Source: Bremerella sp. JC817
Lineage (GTDB): Bacteria; Planctomycetota; Planctomycetia; Pirellulales; Pirellulaceae
Reading direction: 5' to 3'
Assembly: GCF_040718835.1 (NCBI RefSeq)
Contig: NZ_JBFEFG010000280.1
Location: 806,001-870,000 of the forward strand
Length of the DNA: 64,000 nt
The position numbers were made by a program, and so were the translations under genes. This document shows positions 47,624-57,088 of this stretch, in pieces; the first letter of the stretch is position 1, and each line of letters opens with the position of its first letter. The notes under the pieces are model-generated. The model searched no databases. It was not told where the DNA came from and saw only the letters and a list, made by a program, of their open reading frames with translations.

Positions 47624-48169
47624 ATGCGCTGGTTTTGGATCGACAAGTTCATTGAGTTCGAAAGCGGCAAGTCGGCCAAGTCGGTCAAGTGTGTCTCGTT
47701 AGCCGAAGACCACCTTCACGACCACTTTCCCTATCTGCCGGTCATGCCTCATTCGCTCGTGATTGAAGGCATTGCCCAGACCGGTGGTTTGCTGGCTGGC
47801 GAAGTCTACGATTTCCGCGAACGTGTCGTGCTGGCAAAGGTCGCCAAGGCAACCTTCCACACCACGGCCCACCCTGGCGATCAGTTGACCTACAGCGTCA
47901 CCATGAACGATATCCGCGAGAACGGGGCCTACGTCTCGGCAACCAGCCATGTGGGCGAAACGTTGCACGCGGAAGTCGAGATGTTCTTTGCCCATCTCAA
48001 CGATAAAGACCAGGATCGCGACCTGTTCTTCCCGGCCGACCTGCTATCGATGCTGCGATTGCTCGGACTTTATAAGGTCGGCAAAGCGAAGGATGGCTCC
48101 CCGTTGCAGCCTCCCGAGTATATGATTCAAGCCGAAAACGAGCTTACCAAACCTCCTTCCGTGTCGTAG
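47624..48169 (+). CDS. FabZ-like hotdog protein (second)
   Basis: A 181-residue hotdog-fold protein with the same register as the first: 'HDHFPYLPVMPHSLVIEGIA' gives His34 and Glu48. The Gly after MP, which normally precedes the active-site helix, is His43 here ('VMPHSLV'). The C-terminal 50 residues ('FFPADLLSMLRLLGLYKVG') are an extra helical part. It may dehydrate a different chain length, or act as a partner subunit in a heteromeric dehydratase with the first. AAGGGA precedes the ATG. Confidence 0.85.
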   Translation: MRWFWIDKFIEFESGKSAKSVKCVSLAEDHLHDHFPYLPVMPHSLVIEGIAQTGGLLAGEVYDFRERVVLAKVAKATFHTTAHPGDQLTYSVTMNDIRENGAYVSATSHVGETLHAEVEMFFAHLNDKDQDRDLFFPADLLSMLRLLGLYKVGKAKDGSPLQPPEYMIQAENELTKPPSVS

Positions 48170-48453
48170 CTTACCGCGACGACGGAAAGACGGACGGCAG
48201 TTCGATTTCCGTAAGGTCCTCGATGGCACCCACCGAGATCGCCAATCGCTACCCGTTTCGACCAAACGTCTCAGGGTAAAATTGCCGATCACGCTTAGTA
48301 GAATAAACATCGCTGGCGGCTATCGGATCCCCGCTATCGAACCCTTTCGCAGGGACGCGACCTTGGCCCCTTGGGGCACGTTAAAATCGTATTTTCAGCT
48401 TGGCGGCCCACTTCTGGTCGCCAACTTTGCTTCCAGCGCGGAGAGAATCTTCT

Positions 48454-49743
48454 ATGACTAGGCGAGTCGTTGTCACCGGTGTCGGCATGGTCAATCCCAT
48501 GGGACACGATGTGGAAACGGTCTGGAAAGGCCTGAAAGAGGGTGCCTCGGGCGTTGGTTACACAACCGTCTTCGACGCCTCGAACTTCCCCACCAAGATC
48601 TCGGCCGAGGTCAAAGACTGGGACGTCTCGAAGTGTGGCGAGAAGATCGCCGATTGGGAGAAATCGGGACGCCATACCCGGTTCGCCATCGGTGCCGCCA
48701 AGCAGGCCGTTGAAGCCTCGGGCGTGATGGATGTCATCAAAGATCCAACTCGCTTTGGTGTTTACCTCGGTTGCGGCGAAGGGGACCAGGACTTCCACAC
48801 GTTTACCAACATGGTGGTGGCTGCCATCAGCAGCGGTAACGGCGACTGGGACAAGTCGGCCTTCATCAAGAAGGGCCTGGCAACGCTCGATCCACGCCGC
48901 GAAATGGAACAAGACCCGAGCATGCCATGCGGTCACCTCGCATCGCTGTTCAACGCTCAAGGTCCCAACCTCAACTGCTTGACCGCTTGTGCTGCTTCCA
49001 GCCAGGCCATTGGCGAAGCTCGCGAGCTGATCAAGCGTGGTACGGTCGACGTGATGCTCTCGGGCGGTGCCCATAGCATGATCCATCCGTTCGGCGTCAC
49101 CGGCTTCAACCTGCTGACGGCACTGTCAACTCGCAACGACGAGCCAACGCGGGCTTCGCGTCCGTTCGATCGCGAGCGCGACGGCTTCGTGCTGGGCGAA
49201 GGGGCCTCGATGGTCGTGCTCGAAGAGCTGGAGCATGCCAAGGCTCGTGGAGCGACCATCTACGGCGAAATCATCGGTTATGGTACGACTGCCGACGCGT
49301 TCCGTATCACCGACACCCATCCGGAAGGCCGCGGCGGTATTGCTTGCATGAAGATGGCGATGGCCGACGCCGGCATCACGCCAGAGCAGGTCAACTACGT
49401 CAATGCCCACGGCACCAGCACCACGGTGAACGACAAGGTCGAAACGCTGTGCTGCAAGGAAGCGTTCGGCGAACTGGCCAAGAAGATCCCGGTCTCCAGT
49501 ACCAAGAGCATGATGGGGCATCTCATCGCTGCCGCTGGCGTGACCGAAGCGATCGTCTGCTTGATGGCCATCCGCGACAACGTTTTGCCGCCGACCATCA
49601 ACTACGAAAACCCAGACGACAATTGCGATCTCGACTACGTCCCGAACGTTGCTCGCGAAGCGAAGGTCGACATCGCCCTGAACAATAGCTTCGGCTTCGG
49701 TGGTCAGAACATCACCCTCGCTTTGAGCCGCTTCAACGGCTAA
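48454..49743 (+). CDS. Beta-ketoacyl-ACP synthase II-like (FabF/KAS)
   Basis: A 429-residue thiolase-fold condensing enzyme from ATG 48454 (GGAGAGA upstream). The catalytic triad is C179 ('NCLTACAASSQAIGEA'), H319 ('YVNAHGTSTTVND') and H356 ('SMMGHLIAAAGVTEA'). 'GFGGQNITLALSRF' at the end is the usual Gly-rich tail. It elongates acyl-ACP with malonyl-ACP. It is called a cassette-specific KAS because of its neighbours: no fabD, fabG or fabH is adjacent. It is separated from the second FabZ-like gene by 284 bp and ends at a strong terminator. Confidence 0.92.
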   Translation: MTRRVVVTGVGMVNPMGHDVETVWKGLKEGASGVGYTTVFDASNFPTKISAEVKDWDVSKCGEKIADWEKSGRHTRFAIGAAKQAVEASGVMDVIKDPTRFGVYLGCGEGDQDFHTFTNMVVAAISSGNGDWDKSAFIKKGLATLDPRREMEQDPSMPCGHLASLFNAQGPNLNCLTACAASSQAIGEARELIKRGTVDVMLSGGAHSMIHPFGVTGFNLLTALSTRNDEPTRASRPFDRERDGFVLGEGASMVVLEELEHAKARGATIYGEIIGYGTTADAFRITDTHPEGRGGIACMKMAMADAGITPEQVNYVNAHGTSTTVNDKVETLCCKEAFGELAKKIPVSSTKSMMGHLIAAAGVTEAIVCLMAIRDNVLPPTINYENPDDNCDLDYVPNVAREAKVDIALNNSFGFGGQNITLALSRFNG

Positions 49744-49770
49744 AGCGTCCCGCGAAGCAGACAAGTTAAT

Positions 49771-49807
49771 AAGGCCGCAGGTTGGCAACGACCTGCGGCC
49801 TTTTTTT
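49771..49807 (+). terminator. Strong intrinsic terminator of the acyl-ACP cassette
   Basis: AAGGCCGCAGGT and ACCTGCGGCCTT form a 12-bp GC-rich stem around an 8-nt loop, followed by an unbroken T-run of seven. It lies 27 bp past the KAS stop. Confidence 0.92.
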
Positions 49808-49994
49808 GTCAATTTCGGCCTCTCGCGCGGGTGGGCTCCGAGTGTCTTTAGAATTGCCACCCAAATTCTCTGGTTTACCTCTCTTTTGCGGGTAAATGCT
49901 TCGCTAGAGGGGTGTCTAGCCAAATTATTCGGTTCCTCTTCTTTTGGTGCGGAAAGCCGCAAGGCGAACGCATGGTTCCGGGCTGCGATTTCCA

Positions 49995-50023
49995 TGGACC
50001 TATCGACGATGGATTTATATAAT
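49995..50023 (+). promoter_or_regulatory. Sigma-70-like promoter before the DUF1592 gene
   Basis: TGGACC (49995-50000) and a perfect TATAAT (50018-50023) are 17 bp apart. The -10 lies inside a TGGATT/AATCCA inverted repeat. It precedes the ATG at 50090 by 67 bp. Confidence 0.5.
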
Positions 50024-50089
50024 CCACCGTCTATCCATCCCTTATACCCGCCTTTATTGCACCCCATCTTCCCTAAGAGGAGTTTCATC

Positions 50090-52405
50090 ATGCTCCGGCC
50101 TATCTTCGGATGCCGCGCGAGTGGTGTCCTCATACTCGGTTTATCCCTGGTCTGCAGCCTCTCGGTGTCGCAGCTTCACGCCGCGAAACGCGCCGAAATG
50201 GACGCGGACTACTCCAAGAAGATCGTTCCCTTCATGCAGAGCTACTGCATGGACTGCCACTCCGGTGCGACGCCTGAGGCCGGACTCGATCTGGAAAAAT
50301 TCCGCTCGCTGGAAGACGTCACCACCGTCGGCCGAAAAAAATGGTCCTCCGTGCTCGACATGTTGGTGAACGGAACCATGCCTCCGCGCGACTACGACCA
50401 GCCAGCTGTCGAAGAACTCCAGTCGGTTTTAACCTGGGTTCAGGATGCGTTATCGAGCATCGACTGTAGCAGCCCTGCCAACCCAGGTCGCGAGACCATT
50501 CGCCGGTTGAACCGTGTCGAATATCAAAACACGATCCGCGATCTGGTGGGGATCGATTACCAGGCAACCCAGTCGTTCCCCGCCGATGACGTCGGCTACG
50601 GTTTCGACAACATTGGCGATGTCCTGTCGACCTCGCCGCTGCTTTTTGAGAAGTTCTACGAAGCCGCCGACGAGATCGCGACCCGCGCCATCATCACCGA
50701 TCGCGAGCAGCTCGTGCCGAAGCACGACTTGCCGTTGGCTCAGTTCAAGCTGAAGCAGGGAAATCCTTCCGGTCGTAACCTGACTTTCCCATCGAACAAC
50801 ACCGGCAGCTACGAACTCGACGTCGAGCCAGGCAGCTATACGGTCGCCATTTACGCCTACGCCAGCCAGTCAGGCAACGAGCCGGCGAAGATGGGCGTTC
50901 GGATTGGTAGCAAGACCTCGAAGACGTTCGCCGTCGAGAACACCACGCCGGATAGTCACCCCATGGAAATCAAGATGCGGGTGCCGAAGGGGAAGTTGCC
51001 GCTTGAAGTCGCGTTCTTGAACGACCACTACGATCCGGGCAATCCTGATCCACGTCGTCGCGATCGAAACTTGTTCATCAACCGCATCGAACTCCGCGGC
51101 CCCGACAGCAATCTCGACGCTCGCTATCCCGAGTCGCACAAGCGAATTATCTTCGTGCGACCAGGCGAACATGGTCTCGACGAACTTCAGGCCGCCCAGC
51201 AGGTGGTCGCTCGGTTCGCATCGCGAGCCTTCCGTCGCCCGGTGACTAACGGCGAGATGGAACGTCTGATGATTCTGTACGGCATGGCCAAGGAAGATGG
51301 ACTTAACTACGAGGGAGCCATTCGCGAAGTGGTGGTTGGCATTCTGTGCTCGCCGAACTTCCTGTTCAAAGTGGAAGAAGACACCCAGGAAGGGACGCAT
51401 GCTCTGGACGACTACCAGTTGGCGACCCGCTTAAGCTACTTCCTGTGGAGCACGATGCCCGACGAAGATCTGCTGCAACAGGCCTGGAAAGGAACATTGC
51501 GTCAGAACCTCGACGTTCAGATCACGCGGATGCTGGCCGACCCGAAGGCGAAGCAGCTTACCGAGAACTTCGCCGGGCAGTGGCTCGAGATGCGAAAGCT
51601 CGACATCGTTCAGCCTGACCGCGAACGCTTCCGTGGCTTCGACCACAAACTGGCGACCGACATGCGTACCGAAACGGAAATGTTCTTCCAGTCGATCGTC
51701 GACGAAGACCGTAACGTTCTCGATCTGTTGCAAGCCAACTACACCTTTTTGAACGAGCGACTGGCGAAGCATTACGGCATCGAAGGTGTCGAGGGAGATC
51801 ACTTCCGCCGCGTCGAACTGAACGACAACAAGCGAGGCGGTATCCTGACTCAGGCCAGCGTGCTGACGGTGACCTCGAACCCAACTCGAACCAGCCCGGT
51901 GAAGCGTGGGAAGTGGATTCTCGACAACGTTCTGGGAACGCCTCCACCGGAAGCGCCGGCGAACGTTCCTTCGCTCGAGTCGCAGAAGAAACTGGCCGGT
52001 AGTCTTCGCGAGCGAATGAAGATGCACCGCGAAAATGCCGCGTGTGCTTCGTGCCACGCCAAGATGGATCCGATTGGGTTCTCGCTGGAGAACTACGATG
52101 CGATCGGTCAGTGGCGAACGAAAGACGAGGGCTTCGAGATCGACGCCAGTGGCGAGATGCCCGGCGGGACGAAGTTTGCCGGAGCAGACGGTTTGAAGCG
52201 TCTGCTGCTGGAAGACAAGAAGGATGAATTCATCCATAACCTGATCAGCAAGACCATGACCTACGCCCTGGGGCGAGGCGTGGAATATTACGACGAATGT
52301 GCGATTCAGCAGGTTCAAGGTGAAATGGCCAACAACAACGACAAGTTCTCGGCCATGATTCGCGCGATCGTCCATAGCGAGCCGTTCCAGAAACGTGGCG
52401 GCTAA
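50090..52405 (+). CDS. Exported planctomycete cytochrome with DUF1587/1595/1592/1588/1585
   Basis: A 771-residue protein from ATG 50090 (AGAGGAG upstream; the ORF extends 204 nt further with no family support). A signal peptide ends near LHAAKRA. The first c-type heme site is 'YCMDCHSG' (C53-H57). Then follow DUF1587 ('IRRLNRVEYQNTIRDLVG'), a carbohydrate-binding-like beta region, DUF1595, DUF1592 ('LATRLSYFLWSTMPDEDLL'), DUF1588 ('SPVKRGKWILDNVLGTPPP') and DUF1585. A second CxxCH is 'CASCHAKMDPIGFSLENYD' (C652-H656). It is the usual partner of a DUF1552 protein, encoded next. Electron transfer linked to extracellular polymer breakdown is the common suggestion, unproven. Confidence 0.93.
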   Translation: MLRPIFGCRASGVLILGLSLVCSLSVSQLHAAKRAEMDADYSKKIVPFMQSYCMDCHSGATPEAGLDLEKFRSLEDVTTVGRKKWSSVLDMLVNGTMPPRDYDQPAVEELQSVLTWVQDALSSIDCSSPANPGRETIRRLNRVEYQNTIRDLVGIDYQATQSFPADDVGYGFDNIGDVLSTSPLLFEKFYEAADEIATRAIITDREQLVPKHDLPLAQFKLKQGNPSGRNLTFPSNNTGSYELDVEPGSYTVAIYAYASQSGNEPAKMGVRIGSKTSKTFAVENTTPDSHPMEIKMRVPKGKLPLEVAFLNDHYDPGNPDPRRRDRNLFINRIELRGPDSNLDARYPESHKRIIFVRPGEHGLDELQAAQQVVARFASRAFRRPVTNGEMERLMILYGMAKEDGLNYEGAIREVVVGILCSPNFLFKVEEDTQEGTHALDDYQLATRLSYFLWSTMPDEDLLQQAWKGTLRQNLDVQITRMLADPKAKQLTENFAGQWLEMRKLDIVQPDRERFRGFDHKLATDMRTETEMFFQSIVDEDRNVLDLLQANYTFLNERLAKHYGIEGVEGDHFRRVELNDNKRGGILTQASVLTVTSNPTRTSPVKRGKWILDNVLGTPPPEAPANVPSLESQKKLAGSLRERMKMHRENAACASCHAKMDPIGFSLENYDAIGQWRTKDEGFEIDASGEMPGGTKFAGADGLKRLLLEDKKDEFIHNLISKTMTYALGRGVEYYDECAIQQVQGEMANNNDKFSAMIRAIVHSEPFQKRGG

Positions 52406-52420
52406 AAGGAGGAACTGACG

Positions 52421-53776
52421 ATGTCCAGTACAATGCTCAGTCGACGAACGATCTTGCGAGGCCTGGGGATCGCGATGGCGATGCCATGGCTGGAAAGCGT
52501 CTGCCCTGAGGCACGCGCCGCAAAGGTCGATTCCACGGAAATCAAACCGCCGGTGCGTATGGGCTTTTTCTACGTGCCCAACGGCATGCACATGCCGGAC
52601 TGGCAACCCAAGTACGAAGGCGAGCTGAAAGAGCTGACGCCGACCCTTTCGCACCTGGCCAAGCATCGTAGCGAGATCATGCCGATCTCTGGCTTCGAGC
52701 TGCACAACGGTTGGGCGCTAGGGGATGGCGGTGGTGACCATGCCCGCAGTGTCGCTTCGTTCTTGACCGGTGCGCATCCGCACAAGACCGACGGAGCCGA
52801 TATCCGTAATGGGATCTCGGTCGATCAATACGCGGCGAACCGCTTGTCGCATCTGACGAAGTTTCCTTCGCTGGAACTTGGTCTCGAACCGAGTGCTCAG
52901 TCAGGCAGCTGCGACACCGGCTATAGCTGCGTCTATTCGTCGAACCTCAGTTGGCGCAGTGATACCAACTTCGTCACGAAGGAGGTCAATCCTCAGGCCT
53001 TATTCGATCGCTTGTTCGGCAACGGCAACTTCCAGGAAGAGGCCGAGAACCAATCGATCCGCAATCGCCGCAAGAAGAGCGTGCTCGACTTCGTGATGAA
53101 CGATGCCAAGCGATTACAGCAGCGGCTGGGTGAAGTCGATCGACGGAAGATGGACGAGTACCTGCACAGTGTCCGCGATGTCGAACGGCGCGTGGCCCAC
53201 AGCATCAAGCTGGAAGGGCAGGAAGTGGAGATGCCGGACTACGCTCGTCCGCAAGGTGTGCCGGCAGAGTTCGAAGAACATTGCCGCCTGATGCTCGATA
53301 TGATCGTGCTGGCCTTCCAGACCGATTCGACGCGTATCGCCACCTTCATGATGAGCAACGCCAGTAGCAATCGTCCTTACCCGCAAGTCGGCGTGAGCGA
53401 TGGTCACCACGACCTGTCGCATCACCAGAACGACAACGAAAAGCAAAAGCGAATTGCCCGGATTAATGGTTTCCATACCAAGCAGTTCGACTACTTGCTG
53501 ACGAAGATGCGCGGGGTGAAAGAAGGGGACGGCACACTGCTGGACAATTGTATGTTGCTGTATGGCAGCGGCCTGTCGGACGGCAACCGCCACAATCACG
53601 ACGACTTGCCGATCTTGATGGCAGGCCGCGGCGGCGGAGCCTTCAAGCCAGGACGTCACCTGCGCGTTCCAGACAAAACGCCGCTTTGCAACTTGTATGT
53701 GACGATGCTCGAAGTGATGGGAATCAACGCCGACAAGTTCAGCGACTCGAATGGTCGTGTGACCACTTTGGGGTAG
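52421..53776 (+). CDS. DUF1552 protein, Tat-exported
   Basis: A 451-residue protein that starts 15 bp after the cytochrome stop, with AGGAGG upstream. The N-terminus 'MSSTMLSRRTILRGLGIAMA' contains a twin-arginine motif (S-R-R-T-I-L). The body is DUF1552, a DUF1501/alkaline-phosphatase-like relative: 'GFFYVPNGMHMPDWQP', 'GDGGGDHARSVASFLTGAHP', 'LGLEPSAQSGSCDTGYSC', 'SDGHHDLSHH'. Tat export implies folding, perhaps with cofactor, in the cytoplasm. It almost always neighbours a DUF1592-type cytochrome, as here. Function unknown. Confidence 0.92.
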   Translation: MSSTMLSRRTILRGLGIAMAMPWLESVCPEARAAKVDSTEIKPPVRMGFFYVPNGMHMPDWQPKYEGELKELTPTLSHLAKHRSEIMPISGFELHNGWALGDGGGDHARSVASFLTGAHPHKTDGADIRNGISVDQYAANRLSHLTKFPSLELGLEPSAQSGSCDTGYSCVYSSNLSWRSDTNFVTKEVNPQALFDRLFGNGNFQEEAENQSIRNRRKKSVLDFVMNDAKRLQQRLGEVDRRKMDEYLHSVRDVERRVAHSIKLEGQEVEMPDYARPQGVPAEFEEHCRLMLDMIVLAFQTDSTRIATFMMSNASSNRPYPQVGVSDGHHDLSHHQNDNEKQKRIARINGFHTKQFDYLLTKMRGVKEGDGTLLDNCMLLYGSGLSDGNRHNHDDLPILMAGRGGGAFKPGRHLRVPDKTPLCNLYVTMLEVMGINADKFSDSNGRVTTLG

Positions 53777-53979
53777 TTTCCGCGCCAGGCCAGGCTAACT
53801 GTCTGGCGGCCGTCGCGACGAAGAGCCAGACAGTGGAGGCATTTCAGCCTCTTTAATCGCTACGACCTGTCATAGTGGCATCTCTTCCTGGTTCCTGGAA
53901 TAGGGCGCTTGGACCCTATTCCAACCCGGCGTATATGATGGAATAGCAGCTTCATTCCTTCATTCCCGGCGACGGCCAC
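53777..53979. other. Hairpin-rich intergenic region between two cytochrome pairs
   Basis: Three perfect inverted repeats stand in 125 bp: ACTGTCTGGC/GCCAGACAGT (53798-53834), GAGGC/GCCTC followed by TTTAAT (53836-53857), and GGAATAGGG/CCCTATTCC (53897-53922). The first two can terminate the DUF1552 transcript. The third overlaps a promoter-like pair for the next gene (TTGGAC at 53909 and TATATG at 53932, 17 bp apart). Confidence 0.6.
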
Positions 53980-56900
53980 TTGCAAAGAGATTTTCTCAGG
54001 GCAGTTCGTTTTTTCGCAGCGATCTTCTGCACGCTGACGATCACTGCTGCGCTGCCTGCCGAAGACCCGCCGATCGACTTCGCTGCGGAGGTTCAGCCGA
54101 TTCTGGCTCAGCACTGTTACCAATGCCACGGCCCCGATGCAGCGACACGCCAGGCCGACTTAAGACTCGATCAGCGTGGCAGTGCCTTGGAGCATGTCGT
54201 CCCTGGCAAACCTCGCGATAGTGAGCTTTATCGACGGCTGGTATCGAGCGACCCTGACTTCCGCATGCCGCCCCTCAATGCCGAGCATCAACCAACGCTC
54301 GCCGAGATTGGTACGCTGCGGCGATGGATTGAACTGGATGCTCTCTGGGAAGATCTCTGGTCGCTGCAGCCGATCAAAAAAACCGACCTGCCAGAAGTAC
54401 GTCAGGCCGACTGGCCAGCCAACGCGATTGACTTCTTCACGCTCTCCAAAATGGAAGCGAATGGTCTGGCCCCGGCCGAGCCTGCCTCGCGTCATCAATG
54501 GCTGCGACGCGTCACCTTCGATCTCACCGGCTTGCCGCCGACTCCGAAAGAGATCGAACGTTACCTGGCCGACGATTCTCCGAAAGCGGAGAGCAAGGTG
54601 ATTCAGCGACTCCTCGCGTCGCCTGCCTATGGCGAGCACTTCGCGCGCGAGTGGCTCGACTTGGGACGCTACGCTGACACGCATGGCTACAGCATCGACA
54701 GCCACCGCGATATGTGGCGTTATCGCGAGTGGGTGATCGAAGCCCTCAACGAGAACATGCCGTTCGACCAGTTCACCATCGAACAATTGGCAGGCGATCT
54801 GCTGCCCGACCCAACCATCGATCAATTGACCGCGACCGGCTTTCATCGCAACACACCGGTCAACGACGAGAACGGCGCCTTCGATGAAGAGTACCGGCAT
54901 GCTTACGTGGTCGATCGGGTCAACACGACTGGCACCGTCTGGCTCGGCATGACGCTCGCGTGTGCTCAGTGCCACGATCACAAGTACGATCCGATCTCGC
55001 AGCGCGACTTCTATCAGATGGCCGCCTACTTCGATAACGTCGACGAAAAAGGTCTCGATGGTTCGCTCGGTAATGCGGTGCCGGTGATTAAGAGCCCGAC
55101 CAAAGCTCAGCGTCGGCGACTTGCTGAGTTGAAGGCGGATCGCGAGCAAGCTCAAGCGGCGATCGCTGGCATGCTTGCGGACGAATACGTCAATATGCCT
55201 GCATGGGAAGATACGGCCCGTCGCGAGGGGCGTGCTGCTTTGGTGGAAGAGTCGCAGTTATTGGCCAAGTGTGGCTTCGATCAACTGCCGATCGATTCCG
55301 ACGTTATCTCGTTGGAAGGAGAAGCCATCCTGGTACCCGGCAAGGTCGAGCAGGCGTTGCTCGGCAATGGCAATCTTCATCTCGCATTAAAGCGAAAGAA
55401 GCCTGGGGTGATCTCGCTGAGTGCCTGGCTTTATCCGACGATTGATCGCCCACAAACGCTTTATGCGGCCCAGTTGGCCGATGGATCGAATGTGGAGCTG
55501 AACCAGACCGGTGGCGAATTCGAACTGGTACAGACTTCGCCCCAGGGGGATGTCCGACGTTGGCATGCGAAGACGACCCAGTGGGAAACAAACTTGTGGC
55601 AGCATGTCGCAGTGACGATTGATCCGGCAGGCCCGGCCGACTCGGCGATTTGGGTTCGTGGGAAACGACTGGTATTGGAACCTGAAACCGAGGACGAAGA
55701 AGCGTCGGTCGAAGCGGTTCGCGATCCGCCAACCCCAAGCGAAACCTTGCTGGCCGCACGGGGACTAATCGATCAAGTGCGGATCGATGGGCGTCGCTGG
55801 TCGGACGAAGAAGTCGCCGTTCTGGCTGGGGGAAATCCGATTGCCCAGTTGCTGGCGATCCCGCCCCGGCAACGCTCAGCCGAAGAGACGTCGCGCCTGA
55901 AGCGTTATTACCTGCAAGAGACCGAAGCGGAATTCATCCGGCTCGAAAAGGTAGTTGCCGACCGTGGCTATCAGATCGAACGTCTCGAAGCGGAGTATCC
56001 CGAGACGATGGTCATGCGCGAGCGGACCAATCCACGGACTTCGCATATCCGCGAACGAGGTGCGTGGGATCAATTGGGCGAGGTGGTCGATCCGATGGTT
56101 CCGACGCAGCTCTTCAGCGCCGCCGCCAAGGGCAAGAACGATCGCCTGCAACTGGCACAATGGTTGGTCCACGAGAAGAACCCGCTGACTGCACGCGTGA
56201 TTGTGAATCGCTATTGGGCACACTACTTCGGCACTGGGCTCGTGAAGACGGTCGAAGACTTCGGAACCCGCGGCGATCTGCCGAGCCATCCGGAACTGCT
56301 CGATTATCTGGCCAGCGACTTGATCGCCAGTGGCTGGGATTTGAAGCGATTGCAAAACTTGATCGTTTCCAGCAACACCTATCGGCAATCGAGTCACGTC
56401 GGCGAAGAAGCGTATCGCGAGGATCCCGACAATCGACTGCTGGCGCGAGGACCTCGCTTGCGATTGTCGGCAGAAGAAATTCGTGACCAGGCATTGGCGG
56501 CTAGTGGCTTGTTGGTGCGCACGATTGGTGGCCCCAGCGTGAAGCCCTATCAGCCGCCTGGGTTGTGGGAAGAGATCTCCAGCGGCCCACAATTTTCGGC
56601 CCAGTCCTACGATCAGGAACATGGCGAGCGGCTCTATCGAAGGAGTTTGTATACCTATTGGAAACGATCGAGTCCGCCGCCGAACATGTTGGCGTTCGAC
56701 GCACCCAATCGTGAGACTTGCGTGGCGCAGCGCAGCCGAACCAACACGCCGATGCAGGCCCTGGTGCTGCTGAACGATGTCACCTTCGTGGAAGCGGCGA
56801 AAGTGCTGGCCAGCGAGGTGCTACGGAATCAGAGTTTCGAGCGTGATCCGGCGATTGAAGAAGCGTTTTTGCGGGTGGTCTCTCGACCGATTACCCGCGA

Positions 56901-57084
56901 AGAGTTAACGCTGCTGGTTCAATTGCATCGACGCGAACTGGCTCGCTTTGCTCGGGAAGAGCATGCGGTGAAGGATTTATTGTCGGAAGGAGAGACGCAC
57001 GTCGAACCGTCGCCCGAACTGGCGGCGATGACGGTCGTGTGCCATACGATCTTGAACCTCGACGAGGCGGTGACCACACCGTAA
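53980..57084 (+). CDS. Exported planctomycete cytochrome PSCyt1-DUF1549-LamG-DUF1553
   Basis: A 1034-residue protein from TTG 53980; the ribosome binding site is weak but the signal peptide (to about LPAED) begins here. PSCyt1 has 'HCYQCHGPDAATRQADLRLD' (C46-H50). DUF1549 has 'WLRRVTFDLTGLPPTPKEI', 'EWLDLGRYADTHGY' and the second heme motif 'CAQCHDHKYDPISQRDFY' (C328-H332). A concanavalin/LamG-like domain occupies about 470-600 ('ISLSAWLYPTIDRPQTLYAA'). DUF1553 has 'NPLTARVIVNRYWAHYFG', 'NRLLARGPRLRLSAEEIRDQ' and 'QRSRTNTPMQALVLLND'. Its partner DUF1501 gene starts 4 bp after it. Extracytoplasmic electron transfer and glycan binding are inferred. Confidence 0.95.
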   Translation: MQRDFLRAVRFFAAIFCTLTITAALPAEDPPIDFAAEVQPILAQHCYQCHGPDAATRQADLRLDQRGSALEHVVPGKPRDSELYRRLVSSDPDFRMPPLNAEHQPTLAEIGTLRRWIELDALWEDLWSLQPIKKTDLPEVRQADWPANAIDFFTLSKMEANGLAPAEPASRHQWLRRVTFDLTGLPPTPKEIERYLADDSPKAESKVIQRLLASPAYGEHFAREWLDLGRYADTHGYSIDSHRDMWRYREWVIEALNENMPFDQFTIEQLAGDLLPDPTIDQLTATGFHRNTPVNDENGAFDEEYRHAYVVDRVNTTGTVWLGMTLACAQCHDHKYDPISQRDFYQMAAYFDNVDEKGLDGSLGNAVPVIKSPTKAQRRRLAELKADREQAQAAIAGMLADEYVNMPAWEDTARREGRAALVEESQLLAKCGFDQLPIDSDVISLEGEAILVPGKVEQALLGNGNLHLALKRKKPGVISLSAWLYPTIDRPQTLYAAQLADGSNVELNQTGGEFELVQTSPQGDVRRWHAKTTQWETNLWQHVAVTIDPAGPADSAIWVRGKRLVLEPETEDEEASVEAVRDPPTPSETLLAARGLIDQVRIDGRRWSDEEVAVLAGGNPIAQLLAIPPRQRSAEETSRLKRYYLQETEAEFIRLEKVVADRGYQIERLEAEYPETMVMRERTNPRTSHIRERGAWDQLGEVVDPMVPTQLFSAAAKGKNDRLQLAQWLVHEKNPLTARVIVNRYWAHYFGTGLVKTVEDFGTRGDLPSHPELLDYLASDLIASGWDLKRLQNLIVSSNTYRQSSHVGEEAYREDPDNRLLARGPRLRLSAEEIRDQALAASGLLVRTIGGPSVKPYQPPGLWEEISSGPQFSAQSYDQEHGERLYRRSLYTYWKRSSPPPNMLAFDAPNRETCVAQRSRTNTPMQALVLLNDVTFVEAAKVLASEVLRNQSFERDPAIEEAFLRVVSRPITREELTLLVQLHRRELARFAREEHAVKDLLSEGETHVEPSPELAAMTVVCHTILNLDEAVTTP

Positions 57085-57088
57085 CGCA

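Larger units (their letters stand above)
49744..50089. other. Intergenic region: terminator then DUF1592-gene promoter
   Basis: A 346-bp gap. Its first part is the terminator of the KAS gene (49771-49807). Its end carries a promoter at 49995-50023 and the ribosome binding site of the next gene. The middle shows no feature. Confidence 0.55.
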
